Of a stretch of DNA of 64,000 nucleotides, positions 1-8,048 are shown piece after piece. The stretch is from Microtetraspora sp. NBRC 16547 (GTDB lineage: Bacteria; Actinomycetota; Actinomycetes; Streptosporangiales; Streptosporangiaceae). Location: NCBI RefSeq assembly GCF_030268965.1, contig NZ_BSSE01000026.1, positions 1 through 64,000 of the forward strand. Direction: 5' to 3'. The position numbers were made by a program, and so were the translations under genes. The notes beneath the pieces are model-generated. The model did no database searches. It was not told the DNA's origin and saw only the letters and a list, made by a program, of their open reading frames with translations. Within the stretch, counting starts at the first letter, position 1, and each line of letters starts with the position of its first letter.

Positions 1-2
1 TG

Positions 3-167
3 CGCACAGCCACACCCGCTCTCCTGCGCCGCCTCCTGTTCCAGATCCCCGCACGCCTCGTCCGGCGTGCCCGCAAACGCCTGATCCGGCTATGCGCCGA
101 CCATCCCCATACCGCCGACCTGATCACTGCCTGGAACAAGATTCGAGCCTTGTCCGCCCCCTCCTGA
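3..167 (+). CDS. IS1380-family transposase, C-terminal end (partial)
   Basis: This open frame enters from the left window edge and ends in TGA at 165-167. The 54 residues include FQIPARLVRRARKR and a Trp near the end (ITAWNKIRAL), which resembles the extreme C-terminus of IS1380-family DDE transposases. The catalytic residues would lie upstream of the window, so activity cannot be judged. The sequence GTGAAAGATCTGGGC near 331-345 may belong to the right end of the element, but no partner repeat is visible. The family call rests on recall of the C-terminal pattern only. Confidence 0.6.
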   Translation, partial: RTATPALLRRLLFQIPARLVRRARKRLIRLCADHPHTADLITAWNKIRALSAPS

Positions 168-561
168 CCGTGGCCCATCCGTCCCGACGAGGAGAAAGGC
201 CCCGCCACCGGCCCGCCAGGGGAGACCGAGGGCCTAACCCGGCAACCACCGGGCCTTCTGCATGCCCGAACCCGGAACTCTGCACCCAGCACCCTGATCA
301 ACACGACCCCAGCAAGGCTTGATCATGATCGTGAAAGATCTGGGCCAGCCGTTGCCTGATAAGGAAGCGAGAGCAGGGCACACCCAGGGCACACGAGCGC
401 GAAAAGCAGCGCGCAGCGATGAGAAGCCGCGAACGTTGAAATCCCAGCTCAGCACATGAGCTGGGCAGTCGCCGCAGGTCAGCCGTCAGGACAGATCAGA
501 TCTCGATGATCTGGCACTCAAAGGGTGTCCACACATCGGGGGAGGGCCCGAGTGAGGTCCG
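168..561. other. non-coding stretch after transposase
   Basis: I see no convincing gene here. The stretch contains the presumed 3' flank of the IS1380-like element and a tandem AGGGCAC motif pair at 375-395. Base composition is mixed and the short frames lack ribosome binding sites and actinobacterial codon bias. Confidence 0.5.
375..395 (+). repeat. tandem AGGGCAC pair, copy 1
   Basis: AGGGCAC occurs at 375 and again 11 bp later at 386, followed by ACG. The same arrangement recurs at 6480 (19 of 21 positions identical). A related GGGGACC pair with the same 11-bp period lies at 2778 and 5966. These may be arm-type integrase sites or integrase-gene remnants; that reading is inference. Confidence 0.45.
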
Positions 562-882
562 ATGATCGCTCAGCCTGGCATGTTGTCCGCCATGATTGAG
601 TCAGTCGACGAAAGGCACGCAATGCGCCGATTACGTGAGTTGATCATGGAGTTCATCGGGGAATTCGTGCTCTGGATGATCCTGGCAATCACCGGAGCGG
701 GTGTCGTCGTCGGAGTATCTGCACTGCTCAACCGGCCATGGCTGACTGAAGCGCTTGTGACATCAGCAGACGCTGACATCACTCTTCTGGCGATCATCGG
801 TCTCGTCGCCCTGATCGGCGCAATCGTCGCTATCACATGGTCGGTACGGAAGATCAAGAAAAAAGTTCCACCGACCTGCTGA
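562..882 (+). CDS. small two-helix membrane protein, unrecognised
   Basis: A 106-residue product with two clear hydrophobic segments, roughly residues 33-56 (LWMILAITGAGVVVGVSALL) and 72-93 (ITLLAIIGLVALIGAIVAIT). It ends in a basic tail (VRKIKKKVPPTC), which predicts a short cytoplasmic C-terminus. An alternative and perhaps better start is the ATG at 622, preceded by GAAAGG six bases upstream, giving 86 residues. No family is recognised. It lies alone between non-coding stretches in the accessory segment and is likely an orphan of horizontal origin. Confidence 0.45.
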   Translation: MIAQPGMLSAMIESVDERHAMRRLRELIMEFIGEFVLWMILAITGAGVVVGVSALLNRPWLTEALVTSADADITLLAIIGLVALIGAIVAITWSVRKIKKKVPPTC

Positions 883-1203
883 ACCTTACCTAGCCCGACG
901 CACAGCAACGGTTGACCACACAGCCTTGCCCCGGGCCCTTGCCCCGCCGCCTTCCGGGATGATGGGCGGCACTTGAGCAGGGCGAGGAGCCCTCTACGTC
1001 GTGACTGGCTCCCGTTTGCAAGCAGGAAGTCAGGGGGGTTGCCAGGTGCCGAGAGCCCCGGGTCGGCGCGCTGCCGCTTTGCGGTGGATCGATGGCAAGC
1101 GGGACAGAGGGGGCAGAGAACATGCTCGCGCCCGAGCAGCCGGAACTAGAGCGAAAAAGTAAACGTTCCATGATTGACTAGATCGAAGAGCCGAGGGCGG
1201 CAA
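883..1203. other. intergenic stretch, nothing recognised
   Basis: No convincing gene, RNA or repeat is visible. The short frames on both strands are low-complexity antisense translations with no ribosome binding site. Confidence 0.4.
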
Positions 1204-1548
1204 GTGAGCGACGCGCAGCACTCAAGCAGGCGAGCAAAACGGCGACGCGCCCGAGCGGCCAAGCAGGCGGCCATGGAGAAAAGCGCGGTTCGCAGGCTTG
1301 TGCTCTACACGGTGGCTGGCGTTCTTATTCTCGGCGGCTTGATCTTTCTGGTGTTTCCGGTCGTGGGAGTGGTCGGTGCGGGTGGCATCGCCTCGGGCGT
1401 GATCTTCGCTGCTTCAGCGGGTGGGTCCACAACCTGGGTAGTGTCACCTAATCCCCGTGCACCTTATCGCGCCCTGGTCATGGCCATCAGCGGTCTTCTG
1501 CTCCTAGCGTTCGTGATGGTGTATGGAGTCTCGGAACAGATCGGGTGA
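1204..1548 (+). CDS. small three-helix membrane protein, unrecognised
   Basis: A basic N-terminal segment of about 35 residues rich in Arg, Lys and Ala is followed by three hydrophobic segments: LVLYTVAGVLILGGLIFLVF, a Gly/Ala-rich stretch (VVGVVGAGGIASGVIFAAS), and a third near the C-terminus (ALVMAISGLLLLAFVMVYG). I chose GTG at 1204 because GAGGGCGG lies just upstream; an in-frame TTG at 1174 would add ten residues. The positively charged N-terminus predicts a cytoplasmic location for that end. No family is recognised and no functional neighbour suggests a role. Confidence 0.5.
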   Translation: MSDAQHSSRRAKRRRARAAKQAAMEKSAVRRLVLYTVAGVLILGGLIFLVFPVVGVVGAGGIASGVIFAASAGGSTTWVVSPNPRAPYRALVMAISGLLLLAFVMVYGVSEQIG

Positions 1549-1666
1549 GTGACCAACTGCGTGACAACGCCGACGAACGACACTGGACGCTGGCGGACGG
1601 CAGTGGACTGCCTCCGCAGGTAGAGGCCATGCCTCGGTCCGCACATGGCCAGCGACGAGACCGTCA

Positions 1667-2029
1667 TCAGTAGTGTTCGTCTAGGGCTTCGACCAGGTTT
1701 CGGAGTTCGCGTGCCCGCCGCGGTGACATTGCCAGCGTCACCGCTTCGAGGTACTCACGGGCCTGCCATGGGTCGCCGCAACAGGCCCATTCTGTGCAAC
1801 CGGCGTCGTTGTAGTCCCACAGGCGTCGATTCGGTTGGTGGACGAAGCTTCGCCAGCGCACAAAGGCCGACCCGATCGAGCCCGGCCATAAATACTTCTT
1901 CTGGCGCTCGATCCGTCTAATTTCGGCGAGGGCTGCCGAGGACAGGCCAGGAATATCCGTGGGGTGATTGTGCGTCTGGCGCCGGCGTGAAAGCCCAGCG
2001 TGAACGCGGCCAGGCCGTCTACGCGGCAT
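1667..2029 (-). CDS. hypothetical protein, 120 aa
   Basis: A soluble, charged product with a Trp/Cys-containing core (RWRSFVHQPNRRLWDYND, then CTEWACCGDPWQARE) and a helical C-terminus (SPRRARELRNLVEALDEHY). The composition looks like a real folded protein and not an antisense artefact, and AAAGG lies just upstream of the ATG on the minus strand. The N-terminal 25 residues are low-complexity and basic, so the true start may be further in. I do not recognise the family. It stands alone in the accessory segment. Confidence 0.5.
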   Translation of the reverse strand: MPRRRPGRVHAGLSRRRQTHNHPTDIPGLSSAALAEIRRIERQKKYLWPGSIGSAFVRWRSFVHQPNRRLWDYNDAGCTEWACCGDPWQAREYLEAVTLAMSPRRARELRNLVEALDEHY

Positions 2030-2358
2030 AGACCTTTGTGGTGATCGTCATGCCGCTCATCCTCTCACCAGTGCGTGCCATGCGTCTCGGGCCGGGGCAC
2101 TTTGGGGGCACATGGCACCGGAAAGTATTGGCAAGCCATGACAACGAATGGAAGCGTTCTCGCAGGTCGCTCCAGATGCAGGGCGAGAGCATGCAGGTAG
2201 GGAGCGTGCGGAATTTGAACCCGGGCCTACAGGCCGACTCTTCCGCCTCACCCGGCTCCAGCCGGTTAATCACTGTGCAAGGGCAACACAATCGTCTATT
2301 GTCAAGGCGCCGCGCCTACTCTGGGAAGTTGGCAGTGGCCCAACTCTAGGACGAGGGT

Positions 2359-2739
2359 GTGAAGAACGATCGCAGGCTGCGCCGCCTCGTCGATGGCGAC
2401 ACTATATGGCTCTGGTCGGTGCGCCAGAAGCTCGACAGGAACCGGTACGAGAACTGCCGTCTAACCCTGTCGCTCTGGCGGGAGGGCTCACGTTCCCGCC
2501 TGTCGATCGTCTTCCGGCCCGGCCCGGACAGGGTTATCTCCAACACGTACTTCGAGGCTGGCACCGTGGTAGCACTCCCCGAACGTGACGAGTTGAACCT
2601 CTACGAGCCTAAGACAATCCACCGCCTCCTTCAGATTGCAGCAGCGCGCGAAGAGTTGCCCATGGGGCCCGGCACCAGGGAAATCGACGGGTGGCACCTC
2701 TTCGAAGCTTTGATGGCTGCCCAGAACGCCGAGGCCTGA
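2359..2739 (+). CDS. hypothetical protein, 126 aa
   Basis: Starts at GTG 2359 with GACGAGGG directly upstream. The product opens with a basic stretch and then the core DGDTIWLWSVRQKLDR. It continues with a beta-rich section (RLTLSLWREG, RLSIVFRPGPDR) and an acidic/helical C-terminus (INRLL-like pattern, then IDGWHLFEALMAAQ). From memory it resembles uncharacterised single-domain proteins common in streptomycetes and relatives, but I cannot name a family or function. It immediately precedes the left copy of the diverged direct repeat at 2778, so it may mark the edge of the inserted segment. Confidence 0.6.
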   Translation: MKNDRRLRRLVDGDTIWLWSVRQKLDRNRYENCRLTLSLWREGSRSRLSIVFRPGPDRVISNTYFEAGTVVALPERDELNLYEPKTIHRLLQIAAAREELPMGPGTREIDGWHLFEALMAAQNAEA

Positions 2740-3280
2740 GGACGTGACTGCTGTACATCCGAGGTATGCGGAGACCTGGGGACCATTCGGGGACCACACG
2801 CTATGCACATCGCCGAACGATCAGCACGGGCGTTCACCTTGCTCTCACCCTTCTGACCCGCGTTGAGCTGCATAAACGACTACACCAACGTCCTGGGGGA
2901 CAAGGGGGCGCGGCCATCTGCTGGATGTTGATCTGCACCGTCATGAAGTTCCAGGCCTCCATCAGCTGGCGCAAGCTCGTGAAGCGTCTGAGAAAGTCAG
3001 GGCGGTGCCTATGCGAGCCCCGCCCCTCCGTGCTTTGACTGCTGATCAGAATTGGGTCTTTGAATCGACACGAGGCCTGGCGTCTTATGCCGCAGTGTCC
3101 GGAGCGCTTCCACGCAGAGGCGGGGGAGCTTCAGCGACCGACGGGACCCCCTCCGTCGCCGGCCCGATGCCGCTCCGCGGTGGGTCGACGGCGTACGAGG
3201 TGATCAGGGCAGGGGAGGACTACTTGTCGCTGGCACGCGAGGGTCGGGGAGAGCCCTGCGGGAACTCTTCCGCTATTGAA
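2740..3280. other. non-coding stretch carrying direct-repeat copy 1
   Basis: No gene is supported. The stretch holds the left copy of the 130-bp diverged repeat (2778-2909). From about 2910 to 3280 it is an apparently non-functional sequence leading to the 3' end of the membrane ATPase gene on the opposite strand. Open frames on the plus strand here run antisense into that gene and look spurious. Confidence 0.5.
2778..2909 (+). repeat. diverged 130-bp direct repeat, left copy
   Basis: Begins with a GGGGACC pair at 2778 and 2789 (11-bp period) and ends with CGTCCTGGGGGACAAGGGGG at 2889-2908. The right copy at 5966 has the same order of elements at the same 111-bp spacing between GGGGACC and CGTCCTGGG. 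A hand alignment without gaps gives roughly 65% identity, highest at both ends. The copies flank the membrane ATPase gene. Confidence 0.6.
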
Positions 3281-5551
3281 TCAAGCAAAGGGACTATCGC
3301 ACGTCTCCAGATTCCATACGCGACGGCAATCACTTATCAATTGCCACGCAAACTCGCTATTGATGCCCATGGCCGACCGGGTCCGCGCAAGCATGTCGAA
3401 TGCACAGAGTCCAGAGGAGTTGTCCGCCGCCGCCTCAACCTGGTGCTCATCAAGGTCTTCATTGAAGATATCTTGTAAGGTCATGCCGAAGTATATGTAT
3501 GTCGCAAACTGTCGCCGAAGCGCAAGCACTTGTTCGGCTTCGCTGCCCACGGATTGCAGAATTTCGTGAAGCAGTTGGCTGAGGGGTTGGCCTTCGTGCT
3601 GGCCACTCTCGATTTTATGTAACTGCAAAAGCAGTCGTGCATTGTCCTTGACGGCGGGAAGCTGAGAAAGGGCACGAGCCTTTCTATGAATATCGACCCT
3701 TACGGCACTGCTGCAAGTCCGGGCAAATTCGGAATGCAGATTGGCGGCACGAATGACGTATCGAGCAGTTCTTATCAAGTCTCTCGCTAGTCCGGCTGAT
3801 AGGGCATGACAGAAAGCGACATAGGGCTCGGTTAGTCCGATTACGCGCCGATAGAGCAGTCGGCGAGACTCCTCGTAGGAGAGCAACTCCACGCGTAGAA
3901 TTTCATCGAAGGAGCTATCGAAGGCGTCGCGAAGTTGAAAACCTCTCCTCTCAAATGCGGTCAAGGCATCGTCGGACACGGTTATTAGAAAATACACCTG
4001 CGGAATGCCGAAGATGCTTTTTATCTCATTGAGAAACTTCTCGGCCTGCTCGGCCGAGCCGATCTTGTCCAGTTCGTCAACGCCAATAGTGACACGTCCA
4101 CCCCTATCATTCACATGTTGCGACACCGTTCTGGCAAATACTCGAAACTCCCGCACAATCTCTGGATAGCTTAAAGGCTGTTCTGCGCGCGATACACCGT
4201 GAGATCTTTGAGCATCGAAACCTAGGCTGACGGGCAGGTTCAGGCTAGTTTTTATACTTCCCGACCATGACGTACTCTGCGTTTGCAGATATCGAACTCT
4301 TGCGAGGTTGCGCTGTGCAATACGCCTCAAGTAGCGATCCTTCCTTGAATTGCGCCCCCGACGGACTAGTCGAACAATCTCTCCTGTGACAATCGATAGG
4401 TTCATCCAGCCACCGATAAGGAGGAAGACTATCGAAATTACGATCGGCACATCGGCATACAAGCCGATCCACAGAAGGCTATCAAAGAGCGAAATAAGGA
4501 TGACGAACGCTATCGTTTCGACCGCAAAGTATTCCAGCTTGCGCCCGACTGTCCGGCGCGAAGTCGGTGCGTGTCGATGGCTAAATCTCTGAGATACGCT
4601 ACGGCACAGCATCGCAAACAGGAGAAGAACGAACTCCCTCGCCACATAATCAACAGGGGCAGAAACCATGCAGCGGACATCCGCGGTGGCCCTGCTATTC
4701 CGAACCTCGCAATGGATACGCATGAGGGAAGACTTTCCAGCGCCGCGAGGTCCTGCGATTCCGATGCTGCCGCCCGATAGTTGATCAAGAAGCTCGCTTA
4801 GTTCTTGAGATACTCCAGTTGGCACACGGTATGCAGATTCGTGAAGATCGCTGAGGCCGCGGCTGTCCTGTACGGCGAATTTCTGGCCGAGGCGGTCTCG
4901 TCGCGCTTGATTGATTGATTGTCGTAGTATGGGAACGATGAGATTGCGATCGACGACCGCATTTATCAGCTGGGCGCGAGCGGAAACCATGAGTCTGTGA
5001 TAAGGGTTATTCGTAGCCCTGAAAGAAAAGTATTGACCGAATATGGTCGCTCTTGCGTGATTTGCACCGAATAGGGCTGCGGATAGGAGAAATACGGTAA
5101 GGCCGATGGCCATAATGATTGTTCCTGCAAAGTCTAGCCAGAACCCCAGCATCAGCCCGATTATCAGTAGAGCTGCCCCGATCAAGCAGCCCTGCTTGCT
5201 CCTTGAAAGTAGCACCTCCCTTGTCGGATTACTTGATGCCGATCTTAGAGAAGACTCCAGGGCAGTCGAATAATCATCAAAGGCAAGACGATATTTTTTA
5301 TGCTCATCGGGGGCCTCTTCGAGAATCTTGTCGAGCTGACGAGAAGTCATATCGTAGGTTCGATCACGGTCGACTCCTAATTCCGCCATGGCATGCCTAA
5401 TCTCTTCTTCTTGCAGCGCGGCTTTTACTAGGCCCCTCAACTTTAGGCGTAATGATAGATCTTGATGGGTGGCGCTTGCTTCGCTATCGTCATTTAGTTC
5501 TTCGGTGATACTGGAGAGCCATCCTTTAATGCCCACGAACATCTTCCCCAT
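3281..5551 (-). CDS. KAP-like membrane P-loop NTPase
   Basis: A 756-residue protein with two hydrophobic helices near residues 122-162. A Walker A motif follows (GPRGAGKSS, 267-275), then a second pair of hydrophobic segments (about 341-388) and a Walker B-type motif (VTIGVDELDKI, 487-497). Transmembrane helices placed between Walker A and Walker B are the hallmark of the KAP family of P-loop NTPases, known from Kidins220 and the F-plasmid phage-exclusion protein PifA. VYFLITVSDDAL (519-530) fits a sensor strand. The C-terminal 200 residues are helical and have no recognised domain. The gene is visibly AT-richer than its surroundings and is the only large gene between the two 130-bp repeats, which points to acquisition. 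An ATP-driven, membrane-anchored role, possibly in phage defence, is inference. No partner nuclease or effector gene is adjacent. Confidence 0.75.
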   Translation of the reverse strand: MGKMFVGIKGWLSSITEELNDDSEASATHQDLSLRLKLRGLVKAALQEEEIRHAMAELGVDRDRTYDMTSRQLDKILEEAPDEHKKYRLAFDDYSTALESSLRSASSNPTREVLLSRSKQGCLIGAALLIIGLMLGFWLDFAGTIIMAIGLTVFLLSAALFGANHARATIFGQYFSFRATNNPYHRLMVSARAQLINAVVDRNLIVPILRQSINQARRDRLGQKFAVQDSRGLSDLHESAYRVPTGVSQELSELLDQLSGGSIGIAGPRGAGKSSLMRIHCEVRNSRATADVRCMVSAPVDYVAREFVLLLFAMLCRSVSQRFSHRHAPTSRRTVGRKLEYFAVETIAFVILISLFDSLLWIGLYADVPIVISIVFLLIGGWMNLSIVTGEIVRLVRRGRNSRKDRYLRRIAQRNLARVRYLQTQSTSWSGSIKTSLNLPVSLGFDAQRSHGVSRAEQPLSYPEIVREFRVFARTVSQHVNDRGGRVTIGVDELDKIGSAEQAEKFLNEIKSIFGIPQVYFLITVSDDALTAFERRGFQLRDAFDSSFDEILRVELLSYEESRRLLYRRVIGLTEPYVAFCHALSAGLARDLIRTARYVIRAANLHSEFARTCSSAVRVDIHRKARALSQLPAVKDNARLLLQLHKIESGQHEGQPLSQLLHEILQSVGSEAEQVLALRRQFATYIYFGMTLQDIFNEDLDEHQVEAAADNSSGLCAFDMLARTRSAMGINSEFAWQLISDCRRVWNLETCDSPFA

Positions 5552-5719
5552 TTGAAGACCGGAGGTGTTATGCCGACGCGGGATAACTTACGGGATCGAT
5601 TTGCCTAAATAATTTGTGCTCGTCACGCTCGAAACTGATTCTCTACCCGCGTTCACACCGAAGCGCTCCATCGCAGATCTCTGCATCGCTCAACCGATGG
5701 GGGCTACGGGGAGCACCTG

Positions 5720-5920
5720 TCATGGCCGACGAAACACGGGAGAGTCCGCATAATGGTGATCGCAGACTGCCCACCACCGCTCTGCGCCGGCATCCAGCAC
5801 GAGCACACTACGGGTGGCCTGGTTAGGACAGGGGGCAGCCCAGGTGCATTGCTTGCGTCGAGCCGGACTCTTGGCGCCGTGCACCGTGATGTCCCACTCG
5901 CGCTCCTCTAGGAGTTCCAT
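5720..5920 (-). CDS. small Cys/His protein, unrecognised
   Basis: A 66-residue product containing CTWAAPCPNQ and, about 20 residues later, WWAVCDHHYAD. Three Cys and two His in this spacing could form a small zinc site. The composition suggests real coding sequence, but there is no strong ribosome binding site and no family is recognised. It lies between the ATPase gene promoter region and the right copy of the direct repeat, so it may be part of the same inserted segment. Confidence 0.4.
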   Translation of the reverse strand: MELLEEREWDITVHGAKSPARRKQCTWAAPCPNQATRSVLVLDAGAERWWAVCDHHYADSPVFRRP

Positions 5921-5965
5921 ACGCCCAAGGTAGTGTTGTGATCCATGCCTGGCCAGGTATCAAAC

Positions 5966-6097
5966 GGGGACCACATGGGGACCGCACGTCATGCGCGTAG
6001 CCGATCAATTCGCGCGTCACCAGGCGTTGTGCATGGCTACCTGAATGCCGTTGAACTGCTGAGATGCCTACCGCATCGTCCTGGGGGTCAAGGGGCT
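5966..6097 (+). repeat. diverged 130-bp direct repeat, right copy
   Basis: GGGGACC pair at 5966 and 5977, then CGTCCTGGGGGTCAAGGGGC at 6077-6096. The spacing equals that of the left copy. The terminal CTGGGGGTCAAGGGG element resembles sequence often found just before tRNA 3'-end attachment sites in actinobacterial integrative elements, but no GGTTCAAATCC arm follows here. Interpretation as a decayed att or integrase flank is inference. Confidence 0.6.
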
Positions 6098-6172
6098 CCA
6101 GCATTAAGACGCTTCACGATGGACCGCCCAGGTCTCATATGAGACTCTCTCGACGAAGGCGGGAGGCGGAGA

Positions 6173-6469
6173 GTGGACGAGGCGGAGCGCCGGTTTCACC
6201 GTGCGATGATCGAGATCTATCAGACCGCCAAGCGGGATCTCGGGTACAACGCGACGCGCTTCATCCAGATGGTTTCAGACCGCGGGGGTCTTGGCGCCGC
6301 GCGGCAACTCTTGTGGAGTGACCAGATTTCGGATGGGTTCGAGACCCTTCGGAGCCATGGTCGCCTTGACCTTACTGTGGAAGCGCATGTCCTGAAGGAA
6401 GAGTTCGCAGAGCTCTTCACTGACGCGGACAAGCAACGCGCGCGGGACAGGCTGGACCTGCTTCGGTGA
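6173..6469 (+). CDS. conserved hypothetical protein, 98 aa
   Basis: GTG start at 6173 with GGGAGGCGGA immediately upstream. The product has the pattern FHRAMIEIYQTAKRD, then YNATRFIQMVSDRGGLGAAR, a segment SDGFETLRSHGRLDLTVEA and an ending FAELFTDADKQRARDRL. The combination of a Tyr-Asn-Ala-Thr-Arg-Phe motif and a GRLDLTVEA motif marks a small family I recall as widespread in bacteria and uncharacterised. It is all-helical by appearance. It lies just outside the right direct-repeat copy and upstream of the IS701 insertion; no operon partner is present. Confidence 0.75.
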   Translation: MDEAERRFHRAMIEIYQTAKRDLGYNATRFIQMVSDRGGLGAARQLLWSDQISDGFETLRSHGRLDLTVEAHVLKEEFAELFTDADKQRARDRLDLLR

Positions 6470-6479
6470 GCCGCCTCCC

Positions 6480-6500
6480 AGGGCACATCTAGGGCACACG
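6480..6500 (+). repeat. tandem AGGGCAC pair, copy 2
   Basis: AGGGCAC at 6480 and 6491, followed by ACG, as at 375. Similarity continues weakly downstream (GCGCG, then purine-rich sequence ending in GAGAAG or GAGGAA). It starts 10 bp after the stop of the 98-aa gene and 85 bp before the IS701 target site. Confidence 0.45.
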
Positions 6501-6569
6501 CGCGTAAGAAACGCTGTGAAACGACGAGGAACACTGCACAGCTAAAAGGCAGCCCAGAAGCATGGCAGT

Positions 6570-8048
6570 TACGGCAGCTGTAGATCGAGATCGTGAGGCT
6601 GTAGTGATCGCGGGGGCGCCTGCGGGCATGAGAACGGCCACCAGCATGATCGTTTGTGAGAACAAATCCAGACACGGTGGCCGCAAAGATCAACGTAGCG
6701 CATGAACACTGGCCGATCTGCTTCAACGGGCTGATGGACCGGATCGCCGACTGCTTCCCCCGCCGGGAAACCCGGATGACCTGCCGGAACATGATCGAAG
6801 CGATGCTGACGGTCCAGGACGGCGCCAACTGCTGGACCCTCGGCGAGGCGATCGGCCACCGCGGCCCACACGTACTGCAACACTTCTTGTCCCGGGCCCG
6901 CTGGAATGATGACGCCGTCCGCGACCGGGTCGCCACCTGGGCAGTCGGCCAGCTCGGCGACGCGGGCGTGGTGCTCGTCGTCGACGAGACCGGTGATGAG
7001 AAATCCTCCACCGACGCCGCCGGAGCCTCCCGCCAGTACTCGGGTGCGCTGGGCGGGGTCGGCCTGTGCCAGGTGGCCGTGCACCTGTCCTACGCCACGG
7101 CGGCCGGGCACACGCTGATCGATCGGCGTCTCTTCCTGCCCAGCGGGTGGGCGGCCGATGAGGAACGCCGCCAGCTGGCCGGGGTCCCCGAGGAGGTGAT
7201 GTTCGCGAGCAAGCCGCAACTCGCCGTCGACATGCTCGCCCGCCTGCCTGCCGGTGGCGTCACCGACGCCTGGGTCGCTGCTGATGAGGTGTACGGCGGC
7301 CGGGAAACCCGCACGGCGATCCGCACCCTGGGCTACCGCTATGTGATCGAGGTGAAGACCGACCACCGCCTGGCCACCCCGGCCAGCACCTTCACTGTCA
7401 CCGACCTGGTCAAGCGCTTACCCGCCCGGTCCTGGCAGCGGCTGCGGACCGGTAGCGGCACCAAAGGCGACCGCCACTACGACCGGGCGATGATCGACGT
7501 GCTCGCCGACGACACCCCTGACGGACACCAGGCCGGGCAGAGCACCCTGTTGGTGCGCCGCCACCGCTACACCGGCACCCTGTCGTTCTATCGGTGCTGG
7601 TCAGCCACACCCCGCCCGCTGTGGGAGCTGGTGAGCGTGGTGTGCCGCAGGTGGCGGATCGAGGAGGACTTCCAGGCTGCCGACGGCCTGACCGGGCTGG
7701 ACCAGGGGCAGGTTACCGGCTGGACCTCCTGGCATCGGTGGAGCCTGATCAGCATGATCGCCTACGCTCTGCTGGCCGTCACGATCACCCTCGAACGCGG
7801 CGGTACCACCGAGACCGGGCAGGTCGAGCTCGTCCCGGTGAGCTGCCGTGAGCCGGTGAAACTCCTTCGCCGATTCACGCTTCCCCGCCCCCGGCAAGAC
7901 ATCGATCCCGAACACGCTCTGCGCTGGTCCCTGTGGCGGCGTCGCCATCAATATCGGGCAGCGACCTGTCATCGGCGGTGGAACGAGGTCACCGCGGTTT
8001 CGACCACGTGACCTCTGCCGCAGCACCTAACGATCTACAGCTGCCGTA
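6570..8048 (+). mobile_element. complete IS701-family insertion sequence
   Basis: The element is 1,479 bp long. Its ends are perfect 18-bp inverted repeats: TACGGCAGCTGTAGATCG at 6570-6587 and its complement at 8031-8048. The pentamer GCAGT lies directly outside both ends (6565-6569 and 8049-8053) and is the likely target-site duplication. The element carries a single intact transposase gene, so it may still be active. Confidence 0.9.
6656..8011 (+). CDS. IS701-family transposase
   Basis: A 451-residue DDE transposase. The catalytic acids fit VVDETGDEKS (Asp110), WVAADEVYGGR (Asp210) and RWRIEEDFQAAD (Glu336 or 337). RQYSGALGGVGLCQVAVHL just after the first Asp matches the IS701 pattern RQYSGTAGRIENCQ. 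The start is GTG at 6656, with an in-frame ATG further in as an alternative. The reading frame is intact from end to end and fills almost the whole element between the inverted repeats. It would cut and rejoin the element ends at new target sites. Confidence 0.92.
   Translation: MRTNPDTVAAKINVAHEHWPICFNGLMDRIADCFPRRETRMTCRNMIEAMLTVQDGANCWTLGEAIGHRGPHVLQHFLSRARWNDDAVRDRVATWAVGQLGDAGVVLVVDETGDEKSSTDAAGASRQYSGALGGVGLCQVAVHLSYATAAGHTLIDRRLFLPSGWAADEERRQLAGVPEEVMFASKPQLAVDMLARLPAGGVTDAWVAADEVYGGRETRTAIRTLGYRYVIEVKTDHRLATPASTFTVTDLVKRLPARSWQRLRTGSGTKGDRHYDRAMIDVLADDTPDGHQAGQSTLLVRRHRYTGTLSFYRCWSATPRPLWELVSVVCRRWRIEEDFQAADGLTGLDQGQVTGWTSWHRWSLISMIAYALLAVTITLERGGTTETGQVELVPVSCREPVKLLRRFTLPRPRQDIDPEHALRWSLWRRRHQYRAATCHRRWNEVTAVSTT

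Noticed and set aside
3005-3569. Two overlapping plus-strand frames near the end of the NTPase gene
   Set aside because: Both run antisense into the NTPase gene, lack ribosome binding sites and show no plausible protein pattern.
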